Source of the DNA: Candidatus Eisenbergiella stercoravium | GTDB taxonomy: Bacteria; Bacillota; Clostridia; Lachnospirales; Lachnospiraceae | Length of the DNA: 64,000 nucleotides | Assembly (NCBI GenBank): GCA_019113175.1 | Contig: DXHY01000046.1 | Span: forward strand, 35,643-99,642 | Reading direction: 5' to 3' | Shown here: piece by piece, positions 36,086-45,443 of the stretch | Layout: each line of letters opens with the position of its first letter | How positions within the stretch are numbered: position 1 is the first letter of the stretch | The notes under the pieces: model-generated | Databases searched by the model: none | Told to the model about the DNA's origin: nothing | Seen by the model: the letters and a program-made list of their open reading frames with translations, nothing else | Program-made: the position numbers and the translations under genes

Positions 36086-38731
36086 ATGAACAGAAAGCTG
36101 AAAAGAAGCCGTGCAATCGAATATGCGATCCTGTGCTATGCGGCGGTGCTGATGCTGCTGGTCGGTCCCATCGGGATTCTGGACTCCAGCCGGGTGGTTG
36201 AGGGAAACCAGACCACGGCAGGACAGACGGAACACGTCGGGCAGAACGACCGGATTCAGCAGGTCTTCATCGCGGACGGAGGATATCTGGAAAGCATCAG
36301 CATCTTTGCGGAGAATGATCTGTCCCGAAAGGTGGTGAACCTGTCGATTTCCAACGATCTGGGAGAGACGGTTTTTTCCAGGAATGTGGCGCTGGATACC
36401 TATGAGGCTCCGGGCTTTTTTACGGTTCCGGTGGAATTTCAGACGGAGGCCGGGAGGGCTTATGTCTGGCAGATCAGCCATCCGGAGGAGGAGCTGGTTC
36501 TGGGATGGCAGAACACAGGGGAATCCGGGCTTACGGTTTATGGAAACTATTATTATGTGGATGAGGACGGACAGATTCAGGAACAGATCGGGCAGAACAT
36601 CCTCATGCGCTTTACCTATGCAGATCCACTGAGCCTCTGGAAGAAGGGGGCGCTGATGGCAGGGATAGCCCTGATCGCGGGCTTTCTTGTTCTGCTGACT
36701 GAAAATGCCGCCAGAAAGAACCGGAAAAACCGGGAGGTGAAGGTGCAGTGGCTGTTCCGTGCAGTCTGCAATCCGCTGATCGCGGCGGGAACCGCCGCCT
36801 GGCTCGCGGCTGTGCTTCTGTTTGATTATTACGGGGGCGTCCGTTCAGACAAGATGGTGTACTGTGCGGGAATCCTCGTTTTTGCGGCAGTTCTGCTCTA
36901 TGCGGTAAACGCCAGGCGGGACGATATCAGGCCGCTTTCGCTGGTGGTGCGGGAAAATCTGCTGGACAGGGGGCTGGATACCCTGCAGACGGTTTTCTGG
37001 GCCGGAGCGCTGTGGGGCTGCATCGATTACATGAACGCGATGTATAATATCTACCAGGCCTATGCGTATCGGAAGGTACTGATTTTCCTGGGGCTGGTGC
37101 TGCTCACCATGTGTGAAAGGAAGGCTCTGTTCCATATCTGGAACCTGATCTGGATCGTGGTTTCCTCCGCAGCAGGCTTTTTCTACTGGCTGCAGTTTCA
37201 GGGCGTTCCGGAGCAGGACAGGCTGGCGCGTCTGAATGCCATCCTGTTTGTGATCGGAGGGCTGGTGCTCATTCAGCTCGTCCGGATTCTGGTGAAAAAA
37301 AAGGTGGAATGGAGGAAGCTTTCCCCATTTTATGCCGGGCTGCTCGCGGTTTTTCTGGTGCTTCTCATCATATTCCGCAATACGAGAGGCTGGCCCATTT
37401 ATCTGGCCGCGGCGTTCGGGCTTTTGTATCTGTTCTATCTCGCATGGGAGAGAAAGGAGCGGTTCCTGCCGGTTTTCTGTAACGGGATCATTCTGAATTT
37501 TGTCTGCGCCCTGGTTTTTGCCGTGGCGAGAAGGCCCTTCCGCGCCTGGTATTTTTACCGCTACAATTTTGTATTTCACACGGTGACGGTGACGGCGGCC
37601 TACCTGACTCTGGTGCTCGCGGCCCTGTTCGTGCGGCTGCTGGTGCGTTATCACCGCTCCCGGAGGCTGTACGCCTGGTGGGGAACCGGCCTTCTGTTCG
37701 GCATGGCTGCTTCTCTGCTGCTTCTCACCCTGTCCCGGACCGGATATCTGGCGGCGGGGGTGATGGGGCTGGTCATTCTGGTGTTTGTTTCGCTCATCTG
37801 TTACCGGGAAAGGCCGGGAGCCTTTTTGGCGAAGGTGGGCGTTCTGCTCCTGACGGTGTTGGCCTGCTTCCCCGTGACCTATTCTGCCATCCGTCTGATT
37901 CCGCCTCTGTATGATGATCCTTACATCTTCGAACTGGAAGCGAATTCGGAGGAATGGGCTGTCCATAAGGGAGACCGGGCGGATTCTGAGAATTATATCA
38001 CCTTTGCCCGTTTCGCCTACTGCTTTGACGGAAAGATTTTTGGCGACGAGCATATGGTGCTTCGGAAATTTGTGGATACCTTCATGGCGGACGCCGCTGC
38101 GGATTCCTCACAGGATACCTCTCCTGCAGTGTTTCAGGTATATGCGCTGACTGCTTCCGCTTCGGAGAGCGCGGGATCCCTGCAGGAGGAGACCCTGTCC
38201 GGGGATGCGTCCGCGTCTCAGACGGACGGGACGGCAGAGACGGAGCAGCAGACGGCGGAAGCGCAGACGGATTCCGGAGCGCAGTCCGGACCCTCCGATG
38301 AAGAAGAGGGCGGCGATATCTCCAACGGACGGATGGCTCTGTTCCGAAGGTACATCGCGCAGTGGAACCTGACCGGCCATGAACTGATGGGCGTTCCGCT
38401 TGAGGACGGCACCCTTTCCGTCCATGCGCACAATACTTATCTGCAGGTGATTCATGACCATGGTCTGATCACCGGAGCGGTGTATGTGCTTCTGGGCGTT
38501 GTCACGCTGGTGCAGATGCTCCGCTATGCGTACTGTCACCTGTATCAAAAGCGCAGAAGAGGAGAGGAGAGGGATGAATATGCGGCGCTGCCGCTGGCCA
38601 TTTTCCTGGCCTTCGCCGTTGCAGGACTGGTGGAATGGCTGTTCCATCCCTGCAATCCGATGGGATTTGCCACCATGGCGGTGCTCGCCCCGCTTCTGAC
38701 CTTTCAAGAAAAGAGACGTAAAAGCAAATGA
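36086..38731 (+). CDS. O-antigen ligase/polymerase-family membrane protein
   Basis: An 881-residue protein. Residues ~10-190 are one helix plus an extracellular beta-rich domain (ESISIFAENDLSRKVVNLSI). About twelve helices follow, and then a large outside loop with a Ser/Glu/Thr-rich low-complexity stretch (~residues 690-745). After it, SVHAHNTYLQVIHDHGL is the Wzy_C/WaaL-type catalytic-loop signature. It probably polymerises or ligates the glycan. ATG 36086 follows AAGGAAATGT. Overlaps the next gene by ATGA. Confidence 0.75.
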   Translation: MNRKLKRSRAIEYAILCYAAVLMLLVGPIGILDSSRVVEGNQTTAGQTEHVGQNDRIQQVFIADGGYLESISIFAENDLSRKVVNLSISNDLGETVFSRNVALDTYEAPGFFTVPVEFQTEAGRAYVWQISHPEEELVLGWQNTGESGLTVYGNYYYVDEDGQIQEQIGQNILMRFTYADPLSLWKKGALMAGIALIAGFLVLLTENAARKNRKNREVKVQWLFRAVCNPLIAAGTAAWLAAVLLFDYYGGVRSDKMVYCAGILVFAAVLLYAVNARRDDIRPLSLVVRENLLDRGLDTLQTVFWAGALWGCIDYMNAMYNIYQAYAYRKVLIFLGLVLLTMCERKALFHIWNLIWIVVSSAAGFFYWLQFQGVPEQDRLARLNAILFVIGGLVLIQLVRILVKKKVEWRKLSPFYAGLLAVFLVLLIIFRNTRGWPIYLAAAFGLLYLFYLAWERKERFLPVFCNGIILNFVCALVFAVARRPFRAWYFYRYNFVFHTVTVTAAYLTLVLAALFVRLLVRYHRSRRLYAWWGTGLLFGMAASLLLLTLSRTGYLAAGVMGLVILVFVSLICYRERPGAFLAKVGVLLLTVLACFPVTYSAIRLIPPLYDDPYIFELEANSEEWAVHKGDRADSENYITFARFAYCFDGKIFGDEHMVLRKFVDTFMADAAADSSQDTSPAVFQVYALTASASESAGSLQEETLSGDASASQTDGTAETEQQTAEAQTDSGAQSGPSDEEEGGDISNGRMALFRRYIAQWNLTGHELMGVPLEDGTLSVHAHNTYLQVIHDHGLITGAVYVLLGVVTLVQMLRYAYCHLYQKRRRGEERDEYAALPLAIFLAFAVAGLVEWLFHPCNPMGFATMAVLAPLLTFQEKRRKSK

Positions 38732-40641
38732 GTGAAAAGGATAAGCCGAAAAAACGTTATTTTAACTATCAGCTTCTGTACCGGAGAACGGCGCTGATCA
38801 TATATGATATTTTAAGCATCACCGCATCCAGCTTTCTGGCGCTGCTGCTGCGGTATGACATGCACGTGGATGCCATTCCGGACGAATTTTTACTTCCCGT
38901 CCGGAATTTCCTGCCGCTCAACATTCTGCTGACGCTGATCATCTTTTATTTCTTCCGCCTGTATCACAGTCTGTGGGCCTTCGCGGGGGAAAACGAGATG
39001 CAGAATCTTGTAATCGCCTGTTTCCTGTCCGCCATCGTGTCGGGAGTCGGTCTGAACCTGTTCAAGATTTCCGGCCAGCCGGTGCCGGACAGCTACTATT
39101 TCATGTATCTGTTCCTGCTGGTCACTTTCATGTTCATCAGCCGGTTTTCTTACCGGTTCCTGCGGAGCCGCAAGCACCGGATGCAGAACAGGAAGAACAA
39201 TATTTCCGTCATGATCATCGGAGCCGGAGAGGCGGGAAATGCTCTGATTAAGGAGATCGTCAGCAGCAATTACAGCACCATGGTCATCCGTTGCATCATC
39301 GACGACGATAAGCAGAAATGGGGACAGTTCATCCAGGGTATCAAGGTGGTGGGCGGCCGGGATAAAATCATCGAGTCCGCCGACCTGTATGATATTGATG
39401 AGATTTTCATTGCGATTCCTTCCGCTCCCAGAACGGTGATCCGGGACATCCTGGATATCTGTAAGGAGACGAACTGCAAGCTGCGTTCCCTGCCCGGCAT
39501 GTATCAGCTGGTCAACGGAGAGGTGAGCGTCAGCAAGCTGCGGGACGTGGAGGTGGAAGACCTCCTGGGGAGGGAGCCGATCCGCGTGGATCTGGATTCC
39601 ATCCTTGGATATGTGCAGAACAAAGTGGTAATGGTCACGGGCGGCGGCGGCTCCATCGGAAGCGAGCTGTGCCGGCAGATCGCCACGCATAAGCCGGCGA
39701 AGCTGATCATCGTGGATATTTATGAAAATAATGCCTATGATATTCAGCAGGAGCTTCTGCAGCGCCATCCGGATCTGCCGCTCGTGGTGCTGATCGCCTC
39801 CGTGCGCAACACGAAGCGCATGAACTCCATTTTTGCGGAATACCGCCCGGATATTGTGTATCATGCGGCCGCCCACAAGCATGTGCCGCTGATGGAGACA
39901 AGCCCCAATGAGGCCATTAAAAACAATGTGTTCGGAACCTGGAAGACGGCATCCGCCGCAGCGATGAACGGCTGCCGCAAGTTTGTGATGATTTCCACGG
40001 ATAAGGCGGTGAACCCCACCAACATCATGGGGGCGAGCAAGCGGATCTGCGAGATGATCATCCAGACCTTCAACAAGCATTATGAAACGGAATTCGTGGC
40101 GGTGCGCTTCGGAAACGTGCTGGGGAGCAACGGCAGCGTGATCCCGCTGTTCAAGAAGCAGATCGCGGCGGGCGGCCCGGTGACCGTCACCCATCCGGAC
40201 ATCATCCGGTATTTCATGACGATTCCGGAGGCGGTTTCCCTGGTGCTTCAGGCCGGAGCCTATGCCAGAGGCGGAGAAATCTTCGTGCTGGATATGGGAG
40301 AGCCTGTGAAGATCCTGGATCTTGCCAAAAACCTGATCCGCCTGTCCGGCTACAAGGTGGGAGAGGACATTCAGATCGAGTTTACGGGCTTACGTCCCGG
40401 TGAGAAGCTCTATGAGGAGCTTCTGATGGACGAGGAGGGCATGCAGGATACCGCCAATAAGCTGATCCATATCGGAAAGCCCATTGAGCTTGACGAGGAC
40501 GAGTTTTTCATCCAGCTGAAAAAACTGGAGGATGCGTCCCGCGATGAGGTGGAGGACATCCGTCCTCTGGTCCAGCAGATTGTCCCGACCTATGTATACA
40601 AAAAAGACGGAAGAACGGTTAAGGCGGAGCGGAAAGATTGA
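38728..40641 (+). CDS. pglF: UDP-GlcNAc 4,6-dehydratase, membrane type (PglF/CapD)
   Basis: A 637-residue protein: four N-terminal membrane helices, a first Rossmann domain (VMIIGAGEAGNALIKEI) and the catalytic SDR domain with VMVTGGGGSIGSEL, the active-site region ISTDKAVNPTNIMGASKR (Met at the usual Tyr position, Lys retained, as in PglF) and PGEKLYEELL. It forms UDP-4-keto-6-deoxy-GlcNAc, the precursor of bacillosamine or FucNAc-type sugars. The stop codon TGA is the first three bases of copy C, hairpin H1. Confidence 0.9.
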   Translation: MSEKDKPKKRYFNYQLLYRRTALIIYDILSITASSFLALLLRYDMHVDAIPDEFLLPVRNFLPLNILLTLIIFYFFRLYHSLWAFAGENEMQNLVIACFLSAIVSGVGLNLFKISGQPVPDSYYFMYLFLLVTFMFISRFSYRFLRSRKHRMQNRKNNISVMIIGAGEAGNALIKEIVSSNYSTMVIRCIIDDDKQKWGQFIQGIKVVGGRDKIIESADLYDIDEIFIAIPSAPRTVIRDILDICKETNCKLRSLPGMYQLVNGEVSVSKLRDVEVEDLLGREPIRVDLDSILGYVQNKVVMVTGGGGSIGSELCRQIATHKPAKLIIVDIYENNAYDIQQELLQRHPDLPLVVLIASVRNTKRMNSIFAEYRPDIVYHAAAHKHVPLMETSPNEAIKNNVFGTWKTASAAAMNGCRKFVMISTDKAVNPTNIMGASKRICEMIIQTFNKHYETEFVAVRFGNVLGSNGSVIPLFKKQIAAGGPVTVTHPDIIRYFMTIPEAVSLVLQAGAYARGGEIFVLDMGEPVKILDLAKNLIRLSGYKVGEDIQIEFTGLRPGEKLYEELLMDEEGMQDTANKLIHIGKPIELDEDEFFIQLKKLEDASRDEVEDIRPLVQQIVPTYVYKKDGRTVKAERKD

Positions 40642-40795
40642 AAAATGCGCTCGATAGCGCATTTTTCAGTCAGAATTTGTGCCGGAGCGGCGCAAATCCT
40701 GAGAATACAAATCCCATTACGGGATTTGTATTCTTGCACCGACGCCGAACCGGAGGTTCGGCACGCGTGCCTCAGCAAAGCTTCGGCATGGAGGT
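40639..40795 (+). repeat. Intercistronic multi-hairpin element, copy C
   Basis: Most complete copy. H1: TGAAAAATGCGCT, loop CGAT, AGCGCATTTTTCA (40639-40668). H2: AATTTGTG, loop CCGGAGCGG, CGCAAATC (40675-40698, one wobble and an end mismatch). H3: GAATACAAATCCC, loop ATTAC, GGGATTTGTATTC (40703-40733). H4: GCCGAACC-GGA-GGTTCGGC (40744-40762). H5: TGCC-TC-AGC-AAA-GCT-TC-GGCA (40768-40788), then ATGGAGG. Stem sequences differ from B/D while the H1 loop and the H2 loop core are kept. Confidence 0.85.
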
Positions 40796-40799
40796 AATC

Positions 40800-41189
40800 A
40801 TGAAAATACATCATATCGGCTATCTGGTGAAAAAGCTGGAAAAGGCCGCCGCGGAATTCAAGAAGCTTGGCTACGTCCCGCAGGGAGAGGCCACGAACGA
40901 CACCTTCCGGAAGGTGGATATCCTTTTTCTGGAAAAGGACGGCTATGTGGTGGAGCTGGTCAGCCCAAACGCTCCGGACAGCGTGGTGTCGGGCCTGATC
41001 AAAACCTACAAAAACGCTCCTTATCATCTCTGTTATGTCTGTGAGAATCTGGACGAAGAGATCACGAAGCTGACCGGAGAGGGATATGTGCAGATCGATC
41101 TGCCCACGCCCGCTCCGGCGATCGGAGGGAAACGGGTGTGCTTTCTGATGAACCGGTTTGTCGGTTTGATCGAGCTTCTGGAGCAATAA
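40800..41189 (+). CDS. VOC (glyoxalase-like) family protein
   Basis: A 129-residue single-domain VOC protein starting KIHHIGYLVKKLEKAAAEF, with VDILFLEKDGYVVELVSP and the ending VGLIELLEQ. The His (IHHIGY) and Glu (VVELV, LIELL) residues fit the metal-binding set. Family members include methylmalonyl-CoA epimerase and lyases. Being between pglF and a pglE homologue, it could act on a nucleotide-sugar intermediate or an acyl precursor, but this is unproven. Its ribosome-binding site is the end of element C. Confidence 0.8.
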   Translation: MKIHHIGYLVKKLEKAAAEFKKLGYVPQGEATNDTFRKVDILFLEKDGYVVELVSPNAPDSVVSGLIKTYKNAPYHLCYVCENLDEEITKLTGEGYVQIDLPTPAPAIGGKRVCFLMNRFVGLIELLEQ

Positions 41190-41190
41190 G

Positions 41191-41277
41191 CCTGCCAGTC
41201 CGCAGGCAGGGATCAGAGAATTCTGCCTGAGTTTCCGGCCCGGGGGATTCAGAGAGTTCCGCCTGCGTTTCCGGCCC
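41191..41277 (+). repeat. Hairpin plus imperfect ~35-bp direct repeat
   Basis: CCTGCC/GGCAGG hairpin at 41191-41210, then a unit at 41211-41241 ending tgcctgagtttccggccc that recurs at 41246-41277 as cgcctgcgtttccggccc, about 85 percent alike by eye. Fills the gap after the VOC gene; no ORF. Confidence 0.6.
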
Positions 41278-41366
41278 TGTGGCCGGCCGGGTTTGTGGCC
41301 GCGCGGCATCCACAGACCCGTTTCATAGAAAAAGCAAAAATGCCGCACAGAAATGGAGAACAGAAC

Positions 41367-42548
41367 ATGGGAAAAGAGAGAATTTATCTGTCTTCCCCCA
41401 CCATGCACGGGGATGAGCAGCGGTTTGTGAACGAAGCTTTTGAGACCAACTGGATTGCACCTCTCGGGCCGAACGTGAACGCTTTTGAAAAGGAAATGGC
41501 CGAATATACGGGCTGCGGTTATGCGGCGGCTCTGAGCGCCGGAACAGCGGCCATCCATCTGGCCCTGCGGCTGATCGGAATCCGGCCGGGGGATGTGGTG
41601 TTTTCCTCCGACCTGACATTCTCCGCTACCTGCAATCCCATCTGCTATGAAAAGGCGGTGCCGGTTTTCATTGACGCGGAGGAACAGACCTGGAACATGG
41701 ATCCGGATGCGCTGGAAGCGGCCTTTGAGAAGTATCCGGACGCGAAAGCGGTGATCTGCGCCCATCTGTACGGCACGCCCGCCCAGATCGGACGGATCCG
41801 TGAGATCTGTGACAGAAAGGGAGTGCCGCTCATCGAGGATGCGGCAGAGTCTCTCGGATCCACCTTCCAGGGCAAAATGACGGGCTGCTTCGGGGATATC
41901 GGAATCTATTCTTTTAACGGAAACAAGATCATCACCACCTCCGGCGGCGGCATGCTGGTCTCCGCGAATGAGGAATACGTGGATAAGGCAAGATTCCTTT
42001 CCACCCAGGCGAGGGATGCCGCCCGTTACTACCAGCATTCCCAGCTGGGCTTTAACTACCGCATGTCCAACATAACGGCCGGGGTGGGCAGAGGCCAGCT
42101 GCTTCATATCGAAGAGCACAAGCGGAAAAAACAGGAGATTTACAGGCAGTATAAGGAAGCCTTTGCGGATATCCCGGCCATCACAATGAATCCCATGAAC
42201 CCGGACGGGGATGCGAACAACTGGCTTTCCTGCATCACCATCGATCCTGCCTGCGGTGTTGTGCCGGACCGGGTGATGGACGTGCTTGCCGATGAAAACA
42301 TCGAGACCCGGCCCATCTGGAAGCCCATGCACATGCAGCCCATTTTCGCGGATGCGGATTTCTTCACGAAGGATGGCTGCGCAAAGGGGGCGGACAGATA
42401 CAGCGTGCAGACGCTCGATCTTACCGCGCCTGTGGAGAGCGCAGGGGCAAAGATCTTCTATCATGGTCTGTGCCTTCCCAGCGACATCAAGAATACGCCG
42501 GAGGATATGGAGCGGATCATCGGCCTGGTGCGCGGACTGTTTGCATGA
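41367..42548 (+). CDS. pglE: UDP-sugar aminotransferase (PglE/EpsN-like)
   Basis: A 393-residue DegT/DnrJ aminotransferase starting RIYLSSPTMHGDEQRFV, with TNWIAPLGPNVNAFE, the SAGTAAIHLAL pocket and PLP-binding Lys in SFNGNKIITTSGGG. It matches UDP-N-acetylbacillosamine-type transaminases, which aminate the PglF product at C4. ATG 41367 with GGAG upstream; the open frame extends upstream to 41295 without a site. No pglD acetyltransferase is visible nearby. Confidence 0.88.
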   Translation: MGKERIYLSSPTMHGDEQRFVNEAFETNWIAPLGPNVNAFEKEMAEYTGCGYAAALSAGTAAIHLALRLIGIRPGDVVFSSDLTFSATCNPICYEKAVPVFIDAEEQTWNMDPDALEAAFEKYPDAKAVICAHLYGTPAQIGRIREICDRKGVPLIEDAAESLGSTFQGKMTGCFGDIGIYSFNGNKIITTSGGGMLVSANEEYVDKARFLSTQARDAARYYQHSQLGFNYRMSNITAGVGRGQLLHIEEHKRKKQEIYRQYKEAFADIPAITMNPMNPDGDANNWLSCITIDPACGVVPDRVMDVLADENIETRPIWKPMHMQPIFADADFFTKDGCAKGADRYSVQTLDLTAPVESAGAKIFYHGLCLPSDIKNTPEDMERIIGLVRGLFA

Positions 42549-42593
42549 GGAAAACGGAGCGGCAAAATTCCGGACGACAGAAGGGAGGAGCGG

Positions 42594-43232
42594 ATGTTTT
42601 ACAGAAAATTTGGAAAAAGAGCGCTGGACATACTTCTGTCCGGCTGCGCGATTCTGGTGCTCTCGCCCGTGCTTCTGATCGTGGCCATTCTGGTGCGGAC
42701 GAAGCTGGGAAGCCCGGTACTGTTTCATCAGGAGCGGCCGGGGCTGAATGAGAAAATTTTTACCCTGTGCAAATTCCGCACCATGACGGACGAGCGGGAT
42801 GAAAACGGGCAGCTCCTTCCGGATTCGGTGCGCCTGACCTCCTTCGGGAAATTCCTGCGTTCTACCAGCCTGGATGAGCTGCCGGAGCTGTTCAATATTT
42901 TTAAGGGAGACATGAGCATCATCGGTCCCAGGCCGCTGCTGGTTTCCTACCTGCCCTGGTACACCGAAGAGGAACGGCTCCGCCATACGGTGCGGCCCGG
43001 TCTGACCGGTCTGGCCCAGGCGTCGGGACGGAATTTTCTGGACTGGGACAGACGGCTTGCGAAGGATGTGGAGTATGTGAAAAACCTGTCTTTTGCCATG
43101 GATGTGAAGGTGCTTGTCATGACGGTGAAGGCGGTATTCGACCGGTCCGGCGTGGCGGAGGATACGGCGGCTTCCGAAGGAAACCTGGCCCAGATCAGAA
43201 AGGCCAGGGCGGAAGCGGAAGGGAAGCTGTGA
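42594..43232 (+). CDS. pglC: Initiating sugar-phosphate transferase (PglC/EpsL-like)
   Basis: A 212-residue monotopic phosphoglycosyltransferase: one N-terminal re-entrant hydrophobic helix (KRALDILLSGCAILVLSPVL), KFRTMTDERD, the catalytic Asp-Glu pair in TSLDELPELFNIFKGDMS, and GPRPLL. It transfers a HexNAc-1-phosphate, here probably the diNAc-bacillosamine-like sugar, onto undecaprenyl phosphate to start the glycan. GGGAGGAG precedes ATG. Confidence 0.92.
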   Translation: MFYRKFGKRALDILLSGCAILVLSPVLLIVAILVRTKLGSPVLFHQERPGLNEKIFTLCKFRTMTDERDENGQLLPDSVRLTSFGKFLRSTSLDELPELFNIFKGDMSIIGPRPLLVSYLPWYTEEERLRHTVRPGLTGLAQASGRNFLDWDRRLAKDVEYVKNLSFAMDVKVLVMTVKAVFDRSGVAEDTAASEGNLAQIRKARAEAEGKL

Positions 43233-43299
43233 AACAGCGGCAGGGAGGCAGGATGGCCCCTGCGCCCGACGATACGGACATCCTGTATGGAGGAAATTT

Positions 43300-44280
43300 A
43301 TGGAAATCAATCTTCTGATTTTGAGTGCCGGCACCCGCAATAAGGTGGTGCAGTATTTTAAAAAGGAGCTTGCGGGAAAGGGCCGTGTGTACGCGACAGA
43401 CTGCAGCAGCCTGGCGCCCGCGCTGTATGAAGCGGATGAAGCCATCCTTGTTCCGCGGATCACGGAGCCGGGATATCTGGATAAAATCCTTTCCATCTGC
43501 CGGGAAAAGAGGATTACCGGGGTGTTTTCCCTGATCGACCCGGAGCTCACCCTTCTGGCCCGTCACAGGGAGGAATTCCTCGCGGTGGGAACCACGCCCA
43601 TTATTTCGCCTCTGGATGCGGTGGAAACCTCCTTTGACAAATACCGGATGTATCAGAAGCTGTGCGGACTGCAGATTCCCACGGGACGCTGCTTCATGGA
43701 TGAGGCTGCCTTTGAGGAGGCGCTGCATGCCGGAGAGGTGAAGCTTCCCGTTTTCGTGAAGCCCGCGAAGGGAAGCGCCAGCATCGGCATCAGCCGGGCG
43801 GACACCCTGGAGGCGGTCCGGTTCCTGTGTGGCTGCCAGGAGGACATGATGATTCAGGAATTCATGGACGGCACGGAGTACGGCGCGGACGTGTACGTGG
43901 ATATGATCACGAAAAAGGTGACCTCCATTTTTGTGAAGGAAAAGCTGAAGATGCGGGCCGGAGAAACGGACAAATCCGTTTCCTTTAAGGACGAAAAGCT
44001 GTTTTCCCTGATTAAAAATTTCGTTGAAACTGTCGGGTTTTGTGGTATCATTGACATAGATATTTTCCGGCGCGGGGACGAATACTGTATTTCAGAGGTC
44101 AATCCCCGTTTTGGAGGCGGCTATCCTCATGCCTATGAGTGCGGGGTGAACGTGCCCGCGCAGATCATCCGGAATCTGGAAGGAAAGGCAAACGAGGAGA
44201 AAATCGGCGCCTATGAGGAAGGAATCTGCATGATGAAGTACAACGAGATCATGATCCGAAGGCAGTCGGAGGAAGGATAA
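43300..44280 (+). CDS. ATP-grasp ligase (carbamoyl-phosphate-synthase-like)
   Basis: A 326-residue ATP-grasp enzyme: N-terminal pre-ATP-grasp fold (LLILSAGTRNKVVQYFKKE), ATP-binding KLPVFVKPAKGSASIGIS, QEFMDGTEYGADVYVD and the metal-binding EVNPRFGGGYP. It couples a carboxylate to an amine through an acyl phosphate. Placed between pglC- and pglA-like genes, it may attach an amino acid or other acid to an amino sugar; no substrate evidence exists. TATGGAGGAA precedes the ATG. Confidence 0.82.
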   Translation: MEINLLILSAGTRNKVVQYFKKELAGKGRVYATDCSSLAPALYEADEAILVPRITEPGYLDKILSICREKRITGVFSLIDPELTLLARHREEFLAVGTTPIISPLDAVETSFDKYRMYQKLCGLQIPTGRCFMDEAAFEEALHAGEVKLPVFVKPAKGSASIGISRADTLEAVRFLCGCQEDMMIQEFMDGTEYGADVYVDMITKKVTSIFVKEKLKMRAGETDKSVSFKDEKLFSLIKNFVETVGFCGIIDIDIFRRGDEYCISEVNPRFGGGYPHAYECGVNVPAQIIRNLEGKANEEKIGAYEEGICMMKYNEIMIRRQSEEG

Positions 44281-44286
44281 GAAGCC

Positions 44287-45405
44287 ATGGCATCCTGTGT
44301 ACTGATATTATCCAACAGCGATTCCGGCCTGTACGATTTCCGCAAGGAGGTGCTCCAGGCGCTTCTGGCCGAGGAAAAACGGGTTGTGGTTTCCGTTCCG
44401 GATACCGGATACGTGGAGCGCCTGCGGCAGCTTGGCTGTGAGTATCTGCCCACCTCCTTTGAGAGGCGGGGCATGAACCCATTCAAGGATCTGAAGCTTC
44501 TGCTGTTCTACCGGCGTCTGATGAAGCGTTACCGGCCGGAGGCTGTGCTCACCTATACCATCAAGCCGAATATCTATGGCGGCCTTGCAGCCAGAATGAC
44601 GAAAACGCCGTACCTTGCCAATATCACGGGGCTTGGAACCACTCTGGAGCATGAGGGATTCCTGCAGAGGATGATCATTCTCATGTACAGGACAGCGATG
44701 AAAAAGGCGTCCTGTGTGTTCTTTCAGAATAAGGGGAACCGGGATTTCATGCAGGAAAAGGGCTGCGTAACGGGAAAATGCCGGATCATTCCCGGTTCCG
44801 GCGTGAACCTGGCTGAGCATCATGCGGAGGCATATCCGCCGCAAAATTCTTCCGGAGACGGCGGACAGGTGGTGTTTCTTTCCATCCTGCGGCTGATGAA
44901 GGATAAGGGAATTGACGAGCTGCTGGAGGCGGCGCAGCGGATTCATGAAAGGCATCCGGAAACGGTGTTCCGTCTGCTGGGAGCCTATGAGGAAGAAAGC
45001 CGGATGCACTATGAGCCGCTGGTGAAGCGGCTGCAGGAGAGCGGAACGCTGGAGTATTACGGCTATCGGGATGATGTGCCCGTATTTCTGGCGGAGTGCC
45101 ACGCCCTGATTCATCCCTCCTACCATGAGGGCATGAGCAACGTGCTTCTGGAAGCGGCGGCAACGGCAAGGCCGGTTCTCGCCAGCGCGGTGGAGGGCTG
45201 TCTGGATACCTTTGAAGACGGCGTAAGCGGCATCTCCTTTGCTCCGGGGGATGCGGAGAGCCTGGAGAAGGCAGTGGAAACCTTTCTCTCCCTCCCTTAT
45301 GAAAAGAAAAGGGAAATGGGACAAAAAGGCCGTGAATATGTGGAAAAGCGGTTTGACCGGAATCTGGTCGTACAGGCCTATCTGGAAGAGCTGAAAACAA
45401 CATAA
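44287..45405 (+). CDS. GT4 glycosyltransferase (PglA-like)
   Basis: A 372-residue GT-B enzyme beginning LILSNSDSGLYDFRKE with the family PNIYGGLAARM and LANITGLGT loops, and the donor-site HEGMSNVLLEAAATARPVLAS (E-x7-E). Close in design to PglA/WbpT-type transferases that add the second sugar to a bacillosamine-type lipid carrier. It starts six bases after the ATP-grasp stop. Confidence 0.87.
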   Translation: MASCVLILSNSDSGLYDFRKEVLQALLAEEKRVVVSVPDTGYVERLRQLGCEYLPTSFERRGMNPFKDLKLLLFYRRLMKRYRPEAVLTYTIKPNIYGGLAARMTKTPYLANITGLGTTLEHEGFLQRMIILMYRTAMKKASCVFFQNKGNRDFMQEKGCVTGKCRIIPGSGVNLAEHHAEAYPPQNSSGDGGQVVFLSILRLMKDKGIDELLEAAQRIHERHPETVFRLLGAYEEESRMHYEPLVKRLQESGTLEYYGYRDDVPVFLAECHALIHPSYHEGMSNVLLEAAATARPVLASAVEGCLDTFEDGVSGISFAPGDAESLEKAVETFLSLPYEKKREMGQKGREYVEKRFDRNLVVQAYLEELKTT

Positions 45406-45443
45406 AAAATAAATGTGCTTCCGGCACAGGAATCGAGGTTGAT

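Noticed and set aside
38890..40194. Minus-strand frame opposite pglF
   Set aside because: His-rich translation mirrors codon use of the sense gene; no motif.
40590..43550. Very long open frame on the minus strand (986 codons)
   Set aside because: It lies entirely opposite pglF, VOC, pglE, pglC and ATP-grasp genes, all with clear motifs and ribosome-binding sites. Composition bias keeps the antisense frame open; its translation shows no domain.
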